Below are positions 1 to 5,861 of a stretch of 5,861 nt of DNA, one piece after another. The notes under the pieces are model-generated. The model saw only the letters and a list, made by a program, of their open reading frames with translations. It did not search any database and was not told the origin of the DNA. The DNA comes from Azoarcus sp. GTDB taxonomy: Bacteria > Pseudomonadota > Gammaproteobacteria > Burkholderiales > Rhodocyclaceae. The stretch spans positions 1 through 5,861 of the forward strand of contig JAIRLA010000075.1 in NCBI GenBank assembly GCA_031259795.1, read 5' to 3'. Every line of letters begins with the position of its first letter. The stretch's first letter is position 1. Position numbers and translations under genes: made by a program.

Positions 1-408
1 ATGTGGCATTTCATCGGCTCAAAAAAAAGAAATGCTGGGTCATCAAGGCCCTGGATCGTCGCACACGGAGAACTGTGGCCTGGGTGCTCGGTGGTCGTGA
101 TGCGGGAACCTTCCGGCGGCTCTATGACAAGGTCAGGCGCCTGAAACAGTGCGTATTACACTGACGCGTGGGAGGCCTTCGCCAAGGTCTTGCCTCCCGA
201 ACGCCACATCGTCGGCAAGAGCCATACCACCAGCATCGAGCGCGACAACAGCAATACGCGCCGCCACCTGGGAAGATTTACCCGACGAACCAAGGTGGTC
301 TCGCACAAGGAGTCCATGGTCGACCTGACCTTGCGCATCTGGCACGCCGTCACAACAACCAACCACTTCTCCAGCCTTCAACAAGCTTTATTATCTGTAT
401 TTAAGTAA
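1..408 (+). pseudogene. IS1-family transposase (InsB-like), 5'-truncated by the window edge and frameshifted twice
   Basis: This is the C-terminal catalytic part of an IS1-type DDE transposase, which cuts and joins IS ends. Three segments join into one protein: frame 1 from 1 (MWHFIGSKK), frame 3 from about 27 to 164 (KKCWVIKALDRRTRRTV onwards, stop at 162-164), and frame 1 again from 157 to the TAA at 406-408 (YTDAWEAF, then SIERDNSNTRRHLGRF). The second catalytic Asp is codon 163-165 and the catalytic Glu is codon 238-240. Exactly 24 residues lie between them, the spacing I recall for E. coli IS1 InsB (TDGW to IERHN). The first catalytic Asp should lie just before position 1. The first break sits on a run of eight A (21-28). 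The second fits a 2-nt loss near 156. No right inverted repeat could be identified after the stop. Family assignment is firm; loss of function is inferred from the two breaks. Confidence 0.85.
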
Positions 409-667
409 GCACTCTCTTGCGGATTTGGGGATGAGTTCCTAGTGGAATAGGCTCTTATGCCCCAAGAGAAAGGATTTCCCCGCATCCCCAAGGAAAAGGA
501 AAAAGGCCCGAGCTTCGCCGTGACGGTGGAAATCCGGAATCGGCGAACAGGCTCCTGGAAGGGAGCCGCTCCGGTGTTCTGCCATAATGTCCGCCTGTAT
601 GGATGCTCCGGAGCAACGATCAACCAATGTCGGTCTCACGATGAAAAGCCAGGAAGCTGCCGGCGCG
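409..667. other. Non-coding stretch between the IS remnant and the methyltransferase
   Basis: No convincing gene is seen here. An open frame from 457 to 852 runs into the methyltransferase in another frame and gives an Arg/Gly-rich product with no recognisable motif, so I treat it as a shadow. The stretch should contain the right end of the IS, but I could not recognise a terminal repeat without the left end. It carries the 9-bp inverted repeat described separately. A CATAAT hexamer at 583-588 resembles a -10 box, but no good -35 hexamer lies at the right distance (the bases at 560-565 are AGGGAG). A promoter for the downstream unit is therefore possible but not demonstrated. Confidence 0.5.
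425..491. repeat. 9-bp perfect inverted repeat flanking a smaller hairpin
   Basis: TTGGGGATG at 425-433 is the exact reverse complement of CATCCCCAA at 483-491. Between the arms lies a smaller inverted repeat, CTCTT at 452-456 with AAGAG at 464-468. The pair starts 17 nt after the transposase stop, so it could belong to the IS 3' end, to its terminator, or to the host sequence. The arms are 49 nt apart, which is long for an intrinsic terminator, and no T-run follows. The role is unknown. Confidence 0.45.
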
Positions 668-1948
668 ATGACGGGCGCGCGGGTCGAATTGAAAGTGGCG
701 GTGGAAAGGCGCGGCGGCGAAGAACCTTGCGTGGTGTCGTGGGCTTTCTTCGATGGCGATGGGCGCGGGTTGCCGTTCGGGGGAGTACGTTGCGAATGCG
801 GCGGCGAGTGGCTCGCGTTGCGCGCCGTATTCGGTCCTTTCGAGGTCAATAGCCGTTTCGTGGCCAGCCTGCTGACGCATCGTCCGGCGCGGGTGCTGAT
901 CGAGCGTCTTGCCGGCGTCAGTCTCGATCTGGCGCGTATCGCGCATGCGCTCGGTTTCGCGGTGGCGGTTCGCCTGCCGGCGATGGAAGATTGTTTCCCG
1001 GCGCTCGCCGGCGATCCGCTCCGCCGGCGCTGGGTCGGCGGCGCGCTGCATTGCGCCAGTGATCTGCTCGCGCCGCTCCCGGCCGCCGACGAAGCCGGAT
1101 GGCGCGCCGTGTTTCCAGGATTGCCCGCCGCCGCGTCCGTTCCGCCAGCGTGCCCGGCATCCGGGGCGGCGGCGGTTTTCGGCTATGAAGCCTATGCCCT
1201 TGGCCGCCGCGATCATGCCCTGCTCTTCACCATGCAGGAGGAATTCGCCGCGCATTTCTCCGGCTGTGAAGCCGTGGTGGACGCGGGCTGCGGCACGGGC
1301 GTTTTTCTCGAAATCCTGGCGCGGCGCGGCATCGCCGCCGTGGGCGTGGAGCGTAACCAGGTGAGCGCGCGTTATGCGCGCAGTCTTGGGCACACGGTGT
1401 TCGAGGCCGACGCGCTCGATTGGCTCGAAACGCATCCGGCAAGTTGCGATGGCTTGTATTGTTCGCATTTCATCGAACATTTGCCCGCCGCCGGGGCGGA
1501 GCGCCTGCTCGCGGCGGTCGCCGGGGCGCTCAGGCCGGGCGGCGTGGCGCTGTTCGTGTTTCCAGACCCCGAATCCATCCGCAGCCAGTTGTTCGGTTTT
1601 TGGCGCGATCCCGAACATGTGCGTTTCTACCATCCGGAACTGGTCGCCATGCTCGCCGAAATCCACGGGCTGGCGCTCGAATACGACAGTAGCCGCGATC
1701 ATTCGCGCCAGCCGGGCCGTCGGGTCGCGCCTTTTGCTTTCGAGCCGCCCTTGCCGGTCGCCGCGGATGCTTCGCCGCGTCCATGGGCGCGGCTGTTGCG
1801 CCGGCTGGGGATCGCGCCGTCATCGGATCTCGCCGCCGCGCGCGCGCGCGCCGACGCGCTGGAAGAGACCGTGCGCCAGTTGTGGACAGTCAACCAGACC
1901 TGGGCATGGGACGACAACGCCGTGCTGCGTCTGCGCAAACATGAATGA
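668..1948 (+). CDS. Two-domain class I SAM-dependent methyltransferase with a glycosyltransferase-like N-terminal part
   Basis: This is a predicted cytoplasmic methyltransferase of 426 aa. Residues about 203-211 (VVDAGCGTG) are the SAM-binding motif I. E228 in VGVERNQ is the acidic residue after strand 2. LYCSHFIEHLP (263-273) is the motif IV region of Methyltransf_11/23-type enzymes, followed by LRPGG (288-292) and DPEHVRFYHPEL (314-325). Residues 72-108 (VLIERLAGVSLDLARIAHAL and on) resemble the N-terminal half of GT4-type glycosyltransferases, but no complete sugar-donor domain follows. A Pro/Ala linker at about 151-166 precedes the methyltransferase. The C-terminus (about 385-426) is a short Ala/Arg helix plus a Trp-rich tail. 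I chose the ATG at 668 because AGGAAG (651-656) lies upstream and GC-rich third positions begin about here; ATGs at 587, 599 and 641 are in frame and cannot be excluded. It lies 9 nt before the GT39 gene, so co-transcription is likely. A glycan or glycolipid substrate is inferred; the target is unknown. Confidence 0.85.
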   Translation: MTGARVELKVAVERRGGEEPCVVSWAFFDGDGRGLPFGGVRCECGGEWLALRAVFGPFEVNSRFVASLLTHRPARVLIERLAGVSLDLARIAHALGFAVAVRLPAMEDCFPALAGDPLRRRWVGGALHCASDLLAPLPAADEAGWRAVFPGLPAAASVPPACPASGAAAVFGYEAYALGRRDHALLFTMQEEFAAHFSGCEAVVDAGCGTGVFLEILARRGIAAVGVERNQVSARYARSLGHTVFEADALDWLETHPASCDGLYCSHFIEHLPAAGAERLLAAVAGALRPGGVALFVFPDPESIRSQLFGFWRDPEHVRFYHPELVAMLAEIHGLALEYDSSRDHSRQPGRRVAPFAFEPPLPVAADASPRPWARLLRRLGIAPSSDLAAARARADALEETVRQLWTVNQTWAWDDNAVLRLRKHE

Positions 1949-1951
1949 GGA
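1946..1951 (+). promoter_or_regulatory. Ribosome binding site overlapping the upstream stop codon
   Basis: TGAGGA contains the methyltransferase stop codon (TGA, 1946-1948) and a GAGGA Shine-Dalgarno core six bases before the ATG at 1958. This fixes the start of the GT39 gene and suggests translational coupling between the two genes. Confidence 0.65.
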
Positions 1952-1957
1952 CGACAA

Positions 1958-3592
1958 ATGAGCGCACATAAGAAACTGGCCTGGGTCGCGTTCGCCATCG
2001 TGCTGGCGTTCGCCGCCTTCCTGCGTATACAGCAGATCGACATCCAGTGGCTGACCGACGATGAATGGCATATGGTGCATAAAGTGCTCACCGGGGCGAG
2101 TTACGGCGATATCGCCACCGCGGTGGGCGTGGCGGATTTCTCCATTCCACAGACATTGCTTTACAAATGGCTGGCCGCGCACGGGGGCGTCGACGAACTG
2201 GGCATGCGCCTGCCCATGCTGGCGGCGGGATTGCTGCTGGTGGCCGGCGGGGGCTGGTGGGCGTGGCGCAATTTTGGCGCGGCGGCGGGCTTGGGATTCA
2301 TGAGCCTGTTGGCGATTTCACCCTTGCTCGTCAATTACAGCCGCAATGCCCGCCCCTATGCGCTGACCGTACTGCTTGCCTGGGGGGCGCTGCTGGCGCT
2401 GGCGCGCTGGCGCCGGCAACGCCAATGGCGATGGGCATGGGTTTACGCGGCGAGCGCGGCGCTGGCGTGCTGGCTGCACATGGCGGTAGCGCCGTTCGCG
2501 CTCGCGCCGCTGGCATGGGTCGCAATGATCGACGCCCGGCAAGCATGGAAGACGCGCAACTGGGCGATATTGCGCCCGAGTTGCCTGCTGGGCCTCGGTA
2601 TGGCGGCGGTAATCGCTTTGCTGGCGGGGCTGCCGATGCTCATGAATATGGAGATGCTCTCCACCCGCATGGGCAAGGATCTGCCGACCCTGGCGACCTG
2701 GATCGGGGTGTGGTTTTGCTGGCTGGGCATTGATTCGCGCCTGCTGATGCTGTTGTGCGTATTGTTGGCGCTGCCGGGAGCGCTGGCGCTGTACCGCCGG
2801 CGCGCCGACGTGTTCGAGCTGGCATGCGTTGGCCTGTTGACCACGCTCGCGGCGATCTATTGCTCCCGGCCCGCGTGGGTGCAGAACCCGCTGACTTTCG
2901 GGCGTTACCTGCTGCCGGCGCTCCCCCTGCTGCTGCTGTGCGTGACGCTCGGAATGCAACGCTTGCTCGAACGCTGGCTGGCGAAATTGCCCATTGTGCA
3001 AGCGCGCGCCGCGTGGGCGCTGGCGTTTACGATATTGGCGGGTTTGCTGCTGGCGGACGGGCCGACACCGGAGTTGCTCGAACGGCCGAATAATTTCACT
3101 CTGCATTCATGGCATCAGTTCGATTACCGCGTCCGTCACAATCCGGTGCGACCATTGTTGAATGATTTACCCGAATCGCCGTTCTGGCGGCGTCTGGCCG
3201 AATTTCCGCCGGGCAGCGTGCGCCTGGCCGTGGCCGGTCATGGCCTGGAGAGCACCACACTGGCCGATGCGCGCTGGCAACGCATCCACCGCCAGCCGCT
3301 GTGGGGCGCCCAGCGCGCCGGCTATTGCGGCAAGGAGCCATACTGGGCCGAAGCCGATCCGGCTTCGGGTTTCCTGCTGAAAAACGCGGTTTCACTCGCC
3401 GATCCCGCATCCTTGCGCCGCGCCGCGATCGACTATGTGATTTTCGACCGCTGGGCGGGCAACAGGCCGGAAACGGAAATCGATGCCTGCATCGCCCGTT
3501 TTGCGCGTGAATACGGAGCGCCGGAATACGAAGACGCCAACGTAGTGGCATTCCGGCTGACCCCTGATCGACCTCCCCGCTCCTTGCATTGA
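1958..3592 (+). CDS. GT39/ArnT-like polytopic membrane glycosyltransferase (PMT_2-type, GT-C fold)
   Basis: This 544-aa inner-membrane protein probably transfers a sugar from a polyprenyl-phosphate donor to an envelope acceptor on the periplasmic side. After a first hydrophobic segment (about 7-24) comes the first outer loop with DDEWH (34-38); the acidic pair here is the family's catalytic/metal site. SRNARPY (128-134) and FGRYLLPALPLLLL (314-327) are typical of ArnT/PMT_2-like proteins. About ten further hydrophobic segments lie between 85 and 370, including about 110-126, 135-149, 160-190, 205-230, 246-280 and 352-367. Residues about 370-544 are a soluble, probably periplasmic tail of about 175 aa that I do not recognise. 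Overall length fits the family (about 500-600 aa). The start is set by the GAGGA site six bases upstream. It lies directly behind the methyltransferase gene, which suggests one glycan-modification pathway. Donor and acceptor cannot be read from the sequence. The family call is strong; exact specificity is open. Confidence 0.85.
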   Translation: MSAHKKLAWVAFAIVLAFAAFLRIQQIDIQWLTDDEWHMVHKVLTGASYGDIATAVGVADFSIPQTLLYKWLAAHGGVDELGMRLPMLAAGLLLVAGGGWWAWRNFGAAAGLGFMSLLAISPLLVNYSRNARPYALTVLLAWGALLALARWRRQRQWRWAWVYAASAALACWLHMAVAPFALAPLAWVAMIDARQAWKTRNWAILRPSCLLGLGMAAVIALLAGLPMLMNMEMLSTRMGKDLPTLATWIGVWFCWLGIDSRLLMLLCVLLALPGALALYRRRADVFELACVGLLTTLAAIYCSRPAWVQNPLTFGRYLLPALPLLLLCVTLGMQRLLERWLAKLPIVQARAAWALAFTILAGLLLADGPTPELLERPNNFTLHSWHQFDYRVRHNPVRPLLNDLPESPFWRRLAEFPPGSVRLAVAGHGLESTTLADARWQRIHRQPLWGAQRAGYCGKEPYWAEADPASGFLLKNAVSLADPASLRRAAIDYVIFDRWAGNRPETEIDACIARFAREYGAPEYEDANVVAFRLTPDRPPRSLH

Positions 3593-3609
3593 TGTAACTG
3601 AATTTGTCC

Positions 3610-3656
3610 TTCGCCCGGCCCCGCGCCAGATCATCGGCGGCGGGGAAACGGGCGAA
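3610..3656 (+). terminator. Strong GC-rich hairpin just after the glycosyltransferase unit, possible terminator
   Basis: The outer stem is TTCGCCCG (3610-3617) with CGGGCGAA (3649-3656), a perfect 8 bp. After a small internal loop (G3618 opposite AAA), CCCCGC (3619-3624) pairs with GCGGGG (3640-3645), and GCC (3625-3627) with GGC (3636-3638), leaving an 8-nt loop and one bulged G. This gives about 17 bp of stem beginning 18 nt after the stop codon. No T-run follows directly (next bases CATGATTTCC), so it is not a textbook intrinsic terminator. It could instead protect the mRNA 3' end or act with Rho. Confidence 0.5.
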
Positions 3657-3720
3657 CATGATTTCCGGGGGCGGCGGCCCTGGCGGCATCCCTTTTCCGG
3701 ATTGCCTATCTTGCATGGCC

Positions 3721-3764
3721 TTTATTTCATCTTTGTTTCGCCTTTATTTTGTTTTTATTTCATA
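3721..3764. repeat. Four phased 11-bp T-rich units upstream of the chemoreceptor promoter
   Basis: The core TTT(A/G)TTT recurs at 3721, 3732, 3743 and 3754, exactly 11 bp apart each time. Units 1 and 4 agree over ten bases (TTTATTTCAT). The second and third differ after the core. The block is extremely AT-rich inside a high-GC window. It ends about 39 bp before the putative -35 box at 3803. T-tracts on one helical face are known to favour DNA curvature and binding by nucleoid proteins or RNA polymerase alpha; a regulatory role here is inference. Confidence 0.6.
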
Positions 3765-3802
3765 TAAATGGCGAGCCGCTAACAAATCGAGACTTTTCGC
3801 GG

Positions 3803-3831
3803 TTGACGCAGTGAAAGTAAATTGACTAAAT
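3803..3831 (+). promoter_or_regulatory. Putative sigma-70 promoter with extended -10 for the chemoreceptor gene
   Basis: TTGACG (3803-3808) matches five of six -35 bases. After a 17-bp spacer comes CTAAAT (3826-3831), a weak -10 hexamer preceded by TGA in the extended -10 (TGn) position. The transcript would start near 3838 and leave a leader of about 80 nt before the ATG at 3918. I looked for a flagellar sigma-28 pattern (TAAA, 15 nt, GCCGATAA) and found no good match. The call rests on pattern only. Confidence 0.35.
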
Positions 3832-3906
3832 GTTTTCCCCCGGCAGGATGTTCCGTTCCATCCGCATCGCCGTCGCGGCTTTGTGTTTCGCGGAGGCGCC
3901 GTGGAA

Positions 3907-3913
3907 GAGGAGG
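3907..3913 (+). promoter_or_regulatory. Ribosome binding site fixing the chemoreceptor start at 3918
   Basis: GAGGAGG is a near-perfect Shine-Dalgarno sequence four bases before the ATG at 3918. The reading frame is open further upstream to a TTG at 3822, but that extension has no ribosome site and would encode an Arg/Ser-rich leader unlike any chemoreceptor N-terminus. Confidence 0.8.
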
Positions 3914-3917
3914 AAAA

Positions 3918-5585
3918 ATGAAAATGAAAATCAAGCACAACGTCATCATGCTCGTCATCGTCGCCTTGCTGGGCATGGTTTCCATCGCCGCGATGGGCAT
4001 CACATCACTGTACGACGATAGTGACGTATTCCAGCATTTTTCGGAAGTCCAGATGCCGAAATCGGAGTATTTCCTGAGGATACGGGGAGAAATCTACAAT
4101 CTCACATACCGGAGCGGCATGATCGTGATGCATGAGGATCTGGACCCGGCGGTATTGAGAACGCAATTGCCCGGCTTCAGGAACGATATGGAGAAAACGA
4201 TCGAAAAGGTAAAAGGCTATATGCAAAAAGTCGAGAGTCTTCCTCTCTCGGAACAAGGGGCCGTCATGTGGAATGAATTCAAGCCGCAGTGGGAACGATG
4301 GTTCAAATACGACCAGGATTTTCTCGCCGCATTGAGCGCGGTCGCCGCCAGCCCCACGGAGAACGCATTCCGGGAACTGCAACACCGCATCAGCAGCGGC
4401 AACGAGGAGCGCGGCGAACAGACGGAGAAATTGCAGGCGACGCTGGACGACATCCTCGACTTGCAGACCTCTCTCAGCAAGGATGCCATGATGGATGCCA
4501 GGAACAGGACATCGCACAATTTCGTCGTTATGAGTTCCATCATCGCGCTGGGTCTGATCGTACTGGGAGGCGTCACTTTCTCGATCATGCGCTCGGCGAT
4601 CGGCCCTCTGGAGAAGACGCGGAACATGGTGTCCCGCGTGGCGGAAAATCTCGATCTCACCTTGCGACTGGAAAACACATCCAGGAACGAAGTCGGTGAG
4701 ATGTCCAAATCGTTCGATTACATGATGAACAAACTCCAATCCGCTTTCCGCACGATCCAGATGCAGGTTGACGAAGTCGGCGAGACGGTGGGATTGGTTG
4801 CCGCCGCCGCCGGGCAAGTCGCGGAAAGCTCCGTGAGCCAGAGCAATTCTTCCTCGGCGATGGCCGCTTCCGTCGAAGAGATGAGCGTCTCGATCAACAC
4901 CGTCTCCAACAGCGCCCAGGATGCGCGCGCGATGGCGCGGGAAGCGGGCGCGATTTCCGAGCAGGGCGGCCAGGTCATCGAGCAGACGCGCGACGAAATG
5001 GCGGCGATCGCGCGGATCGTCTCCAACGCCTCGGCGGCGATCGGGGCCTTGGGCGAAGAATCGCGCCAGATCACGAGAATGGTCAACGTCATCAAGGAAG
5101 TCGCCGACCAGACGAACCTGCTGGCTTTGAACGCGGCCATCGAGGCGGCGCGCGCGGGCGAGCAGGGCAGGGGATTCGCGGTGGTGGCGGACGAAGTGCG
5201 CAAACTGGCCGAACGCACGGCGCAATCGACCCTGGACATCAGCGGCATGGTCAACAAAATCCAGGCCTCCACCGCCGGAGCGGTCAACGAAATGGCGGAA
5301 GTGGTCAGGCAAGTGGAAACCGGGCAATCGCTGGCGCAGAAAGCGGGCGAGCACATGAAAATGATCCGGGAAGAAGCTGGCAGGGTCTCGAGCGCGGTCG
5401 CGGAAATCTCCGATGCGCTCCAGGAACAGAGCCAGGCAAGCCACGACGTGGCCCGTCACGTCGAGAGCATCGCGCAAATGACCGACAAGAACAATGCCTC
5501 CGCCGAAGAAGCCGCCGGCAACGCCAAGCGCCTCGATCAATTGACCGGAGAAGTCAGCGCCACGCTGAAACGTTTCAAGGTATGA
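3918..5585 (+). CDS. Methyl-accepting chemotaxis protein (transmembrane chemoreceptor)
   Basis: This 555-aa inner-membrane receptor senses a periplasmic signal and controls the CheA/CheW kinase complex. TM1 is about 9-31, following a basic start (MKMKIKH). Residues about 32-200 form a periplasmic, mostly helical sensor whose length and pattern fit the four-helix-bundle (4HB_MCP) class. TM2 is about 202-224 ([19 protein letters not shown]). The HAMP linker is about 225-277 ([11 protein letters not shown] to [17 protein letters not shown]). The signalling domain is a long coiled coil with its hairpin tip at about 391-434 ([20 protein letters not shown], then [21 protein letters not shown]), the signature that contacts CheA and CheW. 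Helical arms of roughly 134 and 144 residues either side of the tip suggest the 40-heptad class (inference). Glu/Gln-rich stretches near 318-322 and 527-534 are candidate methylation regions. The protein ends LKRFKV, with no NWETF-type CheR/CheB tether. No che genes are adjacent, so this is an orphan receptor locus. The ligand is unknown. Confidence 0.95.
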   Translation: MKMKIKHNVIMLVIVALLGMVSIAAMGITSLYDDSDVFQHFSEVQMPKSEYFLRIRGEIYNLTYRSGMIVMHEDLDPAVLRTQLPGFRNDMEKTIEKVKGYMQKVESLPLSEQGAVMWNEFKPQWERWFKYDQDFLAALSAVAASPTENAFRELQHRISSGNEERGEQTEKLQATLDDILDLQTSLSKDAMMDARNRTSHNFVVMSSIIALGLIVLGGVTFSIMRSAIGPLEKTRNMVSRVAENLDLTLRLENTSRNEVGEMSKSFDYMMNKLQSAFRTIQMQVDEVGETVGLVAAAAGQVAESSVSQSNSSSAMAASVEEMSVSINTVSNSAQDARAMAREAGAISEQGGQVIEQTRDEMAAIARIVSNASAAIGALGEESRQITRMVNVIKEVADQTNLLALNAAIEAARAGEQGRGFAVVADEVRKLAERTAQSTLDISGMVNKIQASTAGAVNEMAEVVRQVETGQSLAQKAGEHMKMIREEAGRVSSAVAEISDALQEQSQASHDVARHVESIAQMTDKNNASAEEAAGNAKRLDQLTGEVSATLKRFKV

Positions 5586-5588
5586 ACG

Positions 5589-5639
5589 GCTCCGGCGGCG
5601 GCGGGGGTCGGGGATCGGGAAAAACAATCGGGCCGGAGC
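5589..5639 (+). terminator. 8-bp inverted repeat after the chemoreceptor gene, weak terminator candidate
   Basis: GCTCCGGC (5589-5596) is the exact reverse complement of GCCGGAGC (5632-5639). It begins 3 nt after the stop codon, but the loop is 35 nt and no T-run follows. It could end or stabilise the transcript; support is structural only. Confidence 0.3.
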
Positions 5640-5655
5640 GTCCGCGTATGAATAG

Positions 5656-5670
5656 CGGCGCTCCGCGCCG
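5656..5670. repeat. Compact GC stem-loop
   Basis: CGGCGC (5656-5661) and GCGCCG (5665-5670) pair perfectly around a TCC loop. No T-run follows on either strand, so an intrinsic terminator is unlikely. It lies 11 nt from the dispersed repeat and may belong to the same repeated unit. Confidence 0.45.
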
Positions 5671-5681
5671 GACAGAACGAA

Positions 5682-5718
5682 CTGGATTGCCACGTCGATC
5701 GCGCTCCTCGCAATGACG
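5682..5718 (-). repeat. Dispersed intergenic repeat of the CEERSDEAIQ type
   Basis: On the minus strand this reads CGTCATTGCGAGGAGCG and ends in GGCAATCCAG. I recognise this as a widespread short palindromic repeat of bacterial intergenic regions. When translated by mistake it gives peptides such as CEERSDEAIQ; here the minus frame gives CEERDRRGNPV. ATTGC (5686-5690) and GCAAT (5710-5714) are its inverted ends, with CGATCG between them. It is not a gene. Copy number in this genome cannot be seen from one window. Confidence 0.65.
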
Positions 5719-5861
5719 AATTCTCCCGATGGATTCCCCTCGCCCCCCGCAGCATAGGTATCTACACAACCCGAAATAGCTAGCGACGGTCAATGTTTAT
5801 TGCATAAATTCATTGTCAGCAGGGATGAAAGCGCTGCCTGATGGGGTACAAGCGTTTTCCC
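5719..5861. other. Non-coding tail of the window with an AT-rich hairpin
   Basis: No supported gene lies here. In a locally AT-rich patch, CAATG (5791-5795) pairs with CATTG (5811-5815) and TTTAT (5796-5800) with ATAAA (5804-5808) around a TGC loop, leaving two bulged T. The stretch 5750-5790 on the minus strand has a familiar look of a repeated or IS-end sequence, but I cannot name it. The region may be regulatory DNA for a gene beyond the window. Confidence 0.35.

Noticed and set aside
457..852. 131-codon open frame before and into the methyltransferase
   Set aside because: Low-complexity basic product, no clear ribosome site, and overlap with better-supported coding sequence.
620..1702. 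360-codon open frame on the minus strand opposite the methyltransferase
   Set aside because: No recognisable domain and full overlap with a gene carrying clear SAM motifs; an artefact of high GC content.
2167..2733. 188-codon + strand open frame inside the GT39 gene
   Set aside because: Gly/Ala/Arg-rich shadow in another frame, with no motif and full overlap with a membrane protein gene.
3721..3764. T-rich block as the T-run of an intrinsic terminator for the glycosyltransferase unit
   Set aside because: The strong hairpin ends at 3656, over 60 nt earlier, and only a weak, bulged pairing (TCCGG 3664-3668 with CCGGA 3697-3701) lies nearer.
3721..3764. CRISPR-like array
   Set aside because: Units are only 11 bp, contiguous and low in complexity, with no spacers or cas genes.
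3768..3850. Flagellar sigma-28 promoter for the chemoreceptor
   Set aside because: TAAA elements occur, but none has a GCCGATAA-like box at the required spacing.
4005..5693. 562-codon open frame on the minus strand opposite the chemoreceptor
   Set aside because: It mirrors a well-supported receptor gene; the product is Arg/His/Asp-rich without any family motif, as expected for the antisense of GC-rich coding DNA.
5575..5793. Short minus-strand open frames covering the right intergenic region
   Set aside because: They translate the dispersed repeat (CEER-type peptide), a known source of false gene calls.

Overview
The window reads as a high-GC proteobacterial chromosome segment, most likely betaproteobacterial. 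This rests on strongly GC-biased third codon positions in the main genes, a Gram-negative type chemoreceptor, a GT-C membrane glycosyltransferase and a dispersed repeat of the CEERSDEAIQ type. No rRNA, tRNA or housekeeping gene is present to fix the taxon, so this is inference.

Layout, all genes on the + strand. (1) Positions 1-408 hold the 3' part of an IS1-family transposase whose reading frame is broken twice; the element starts before the window. (2) Positions 409-667 are a short non-coding stretch with an inverted repeat. (3) Positions 668-1948 and 1958-3592 form a tight two-gene unit with a 9-nt gap: a two-domain SAM-dependent methyltransferase whose N-terminal part resembles a decayed glycosyltransferase half-fold, then a multi-spanning GT39/ArnT-like membrane protein that probably uses a polyprenyl-phosphate sugar donor. 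(4) Positions 3593-3917 are intergenic and carry a long GC hairpin just after the unit, four helically phased 11-bp T-rich units, and a plausible sigma-70 promoter. (5) Positions 3918-5585 encode a complete methyl-accepting chemotaxis protein with a four-helix-bundle type sensor, HAMP and signalling hairpin. (6) Positions 5586-5861 are non-coding, with stem-loops and a copy of a dispersed repeat.

The two middle genes probably act together on a cell-envelope glycan or glycolipid: the methyltransferase in the cytoplasm, the GT39 protein transferring a sugar at the periplasmic face. The chemoreceptor is separated from them by the hairpin and has its own putative promoter, so it is likely an independent sensory gene. 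I see no defence system, CRISPR array or clear novel multi-gene system. The most unusual items are the phased T-tract array upstream of the chemoreceptor, the glycosyltransferase-like N-terminus fused to the methyltransferase, and the precise pair of lesions in the IS1 transposase.
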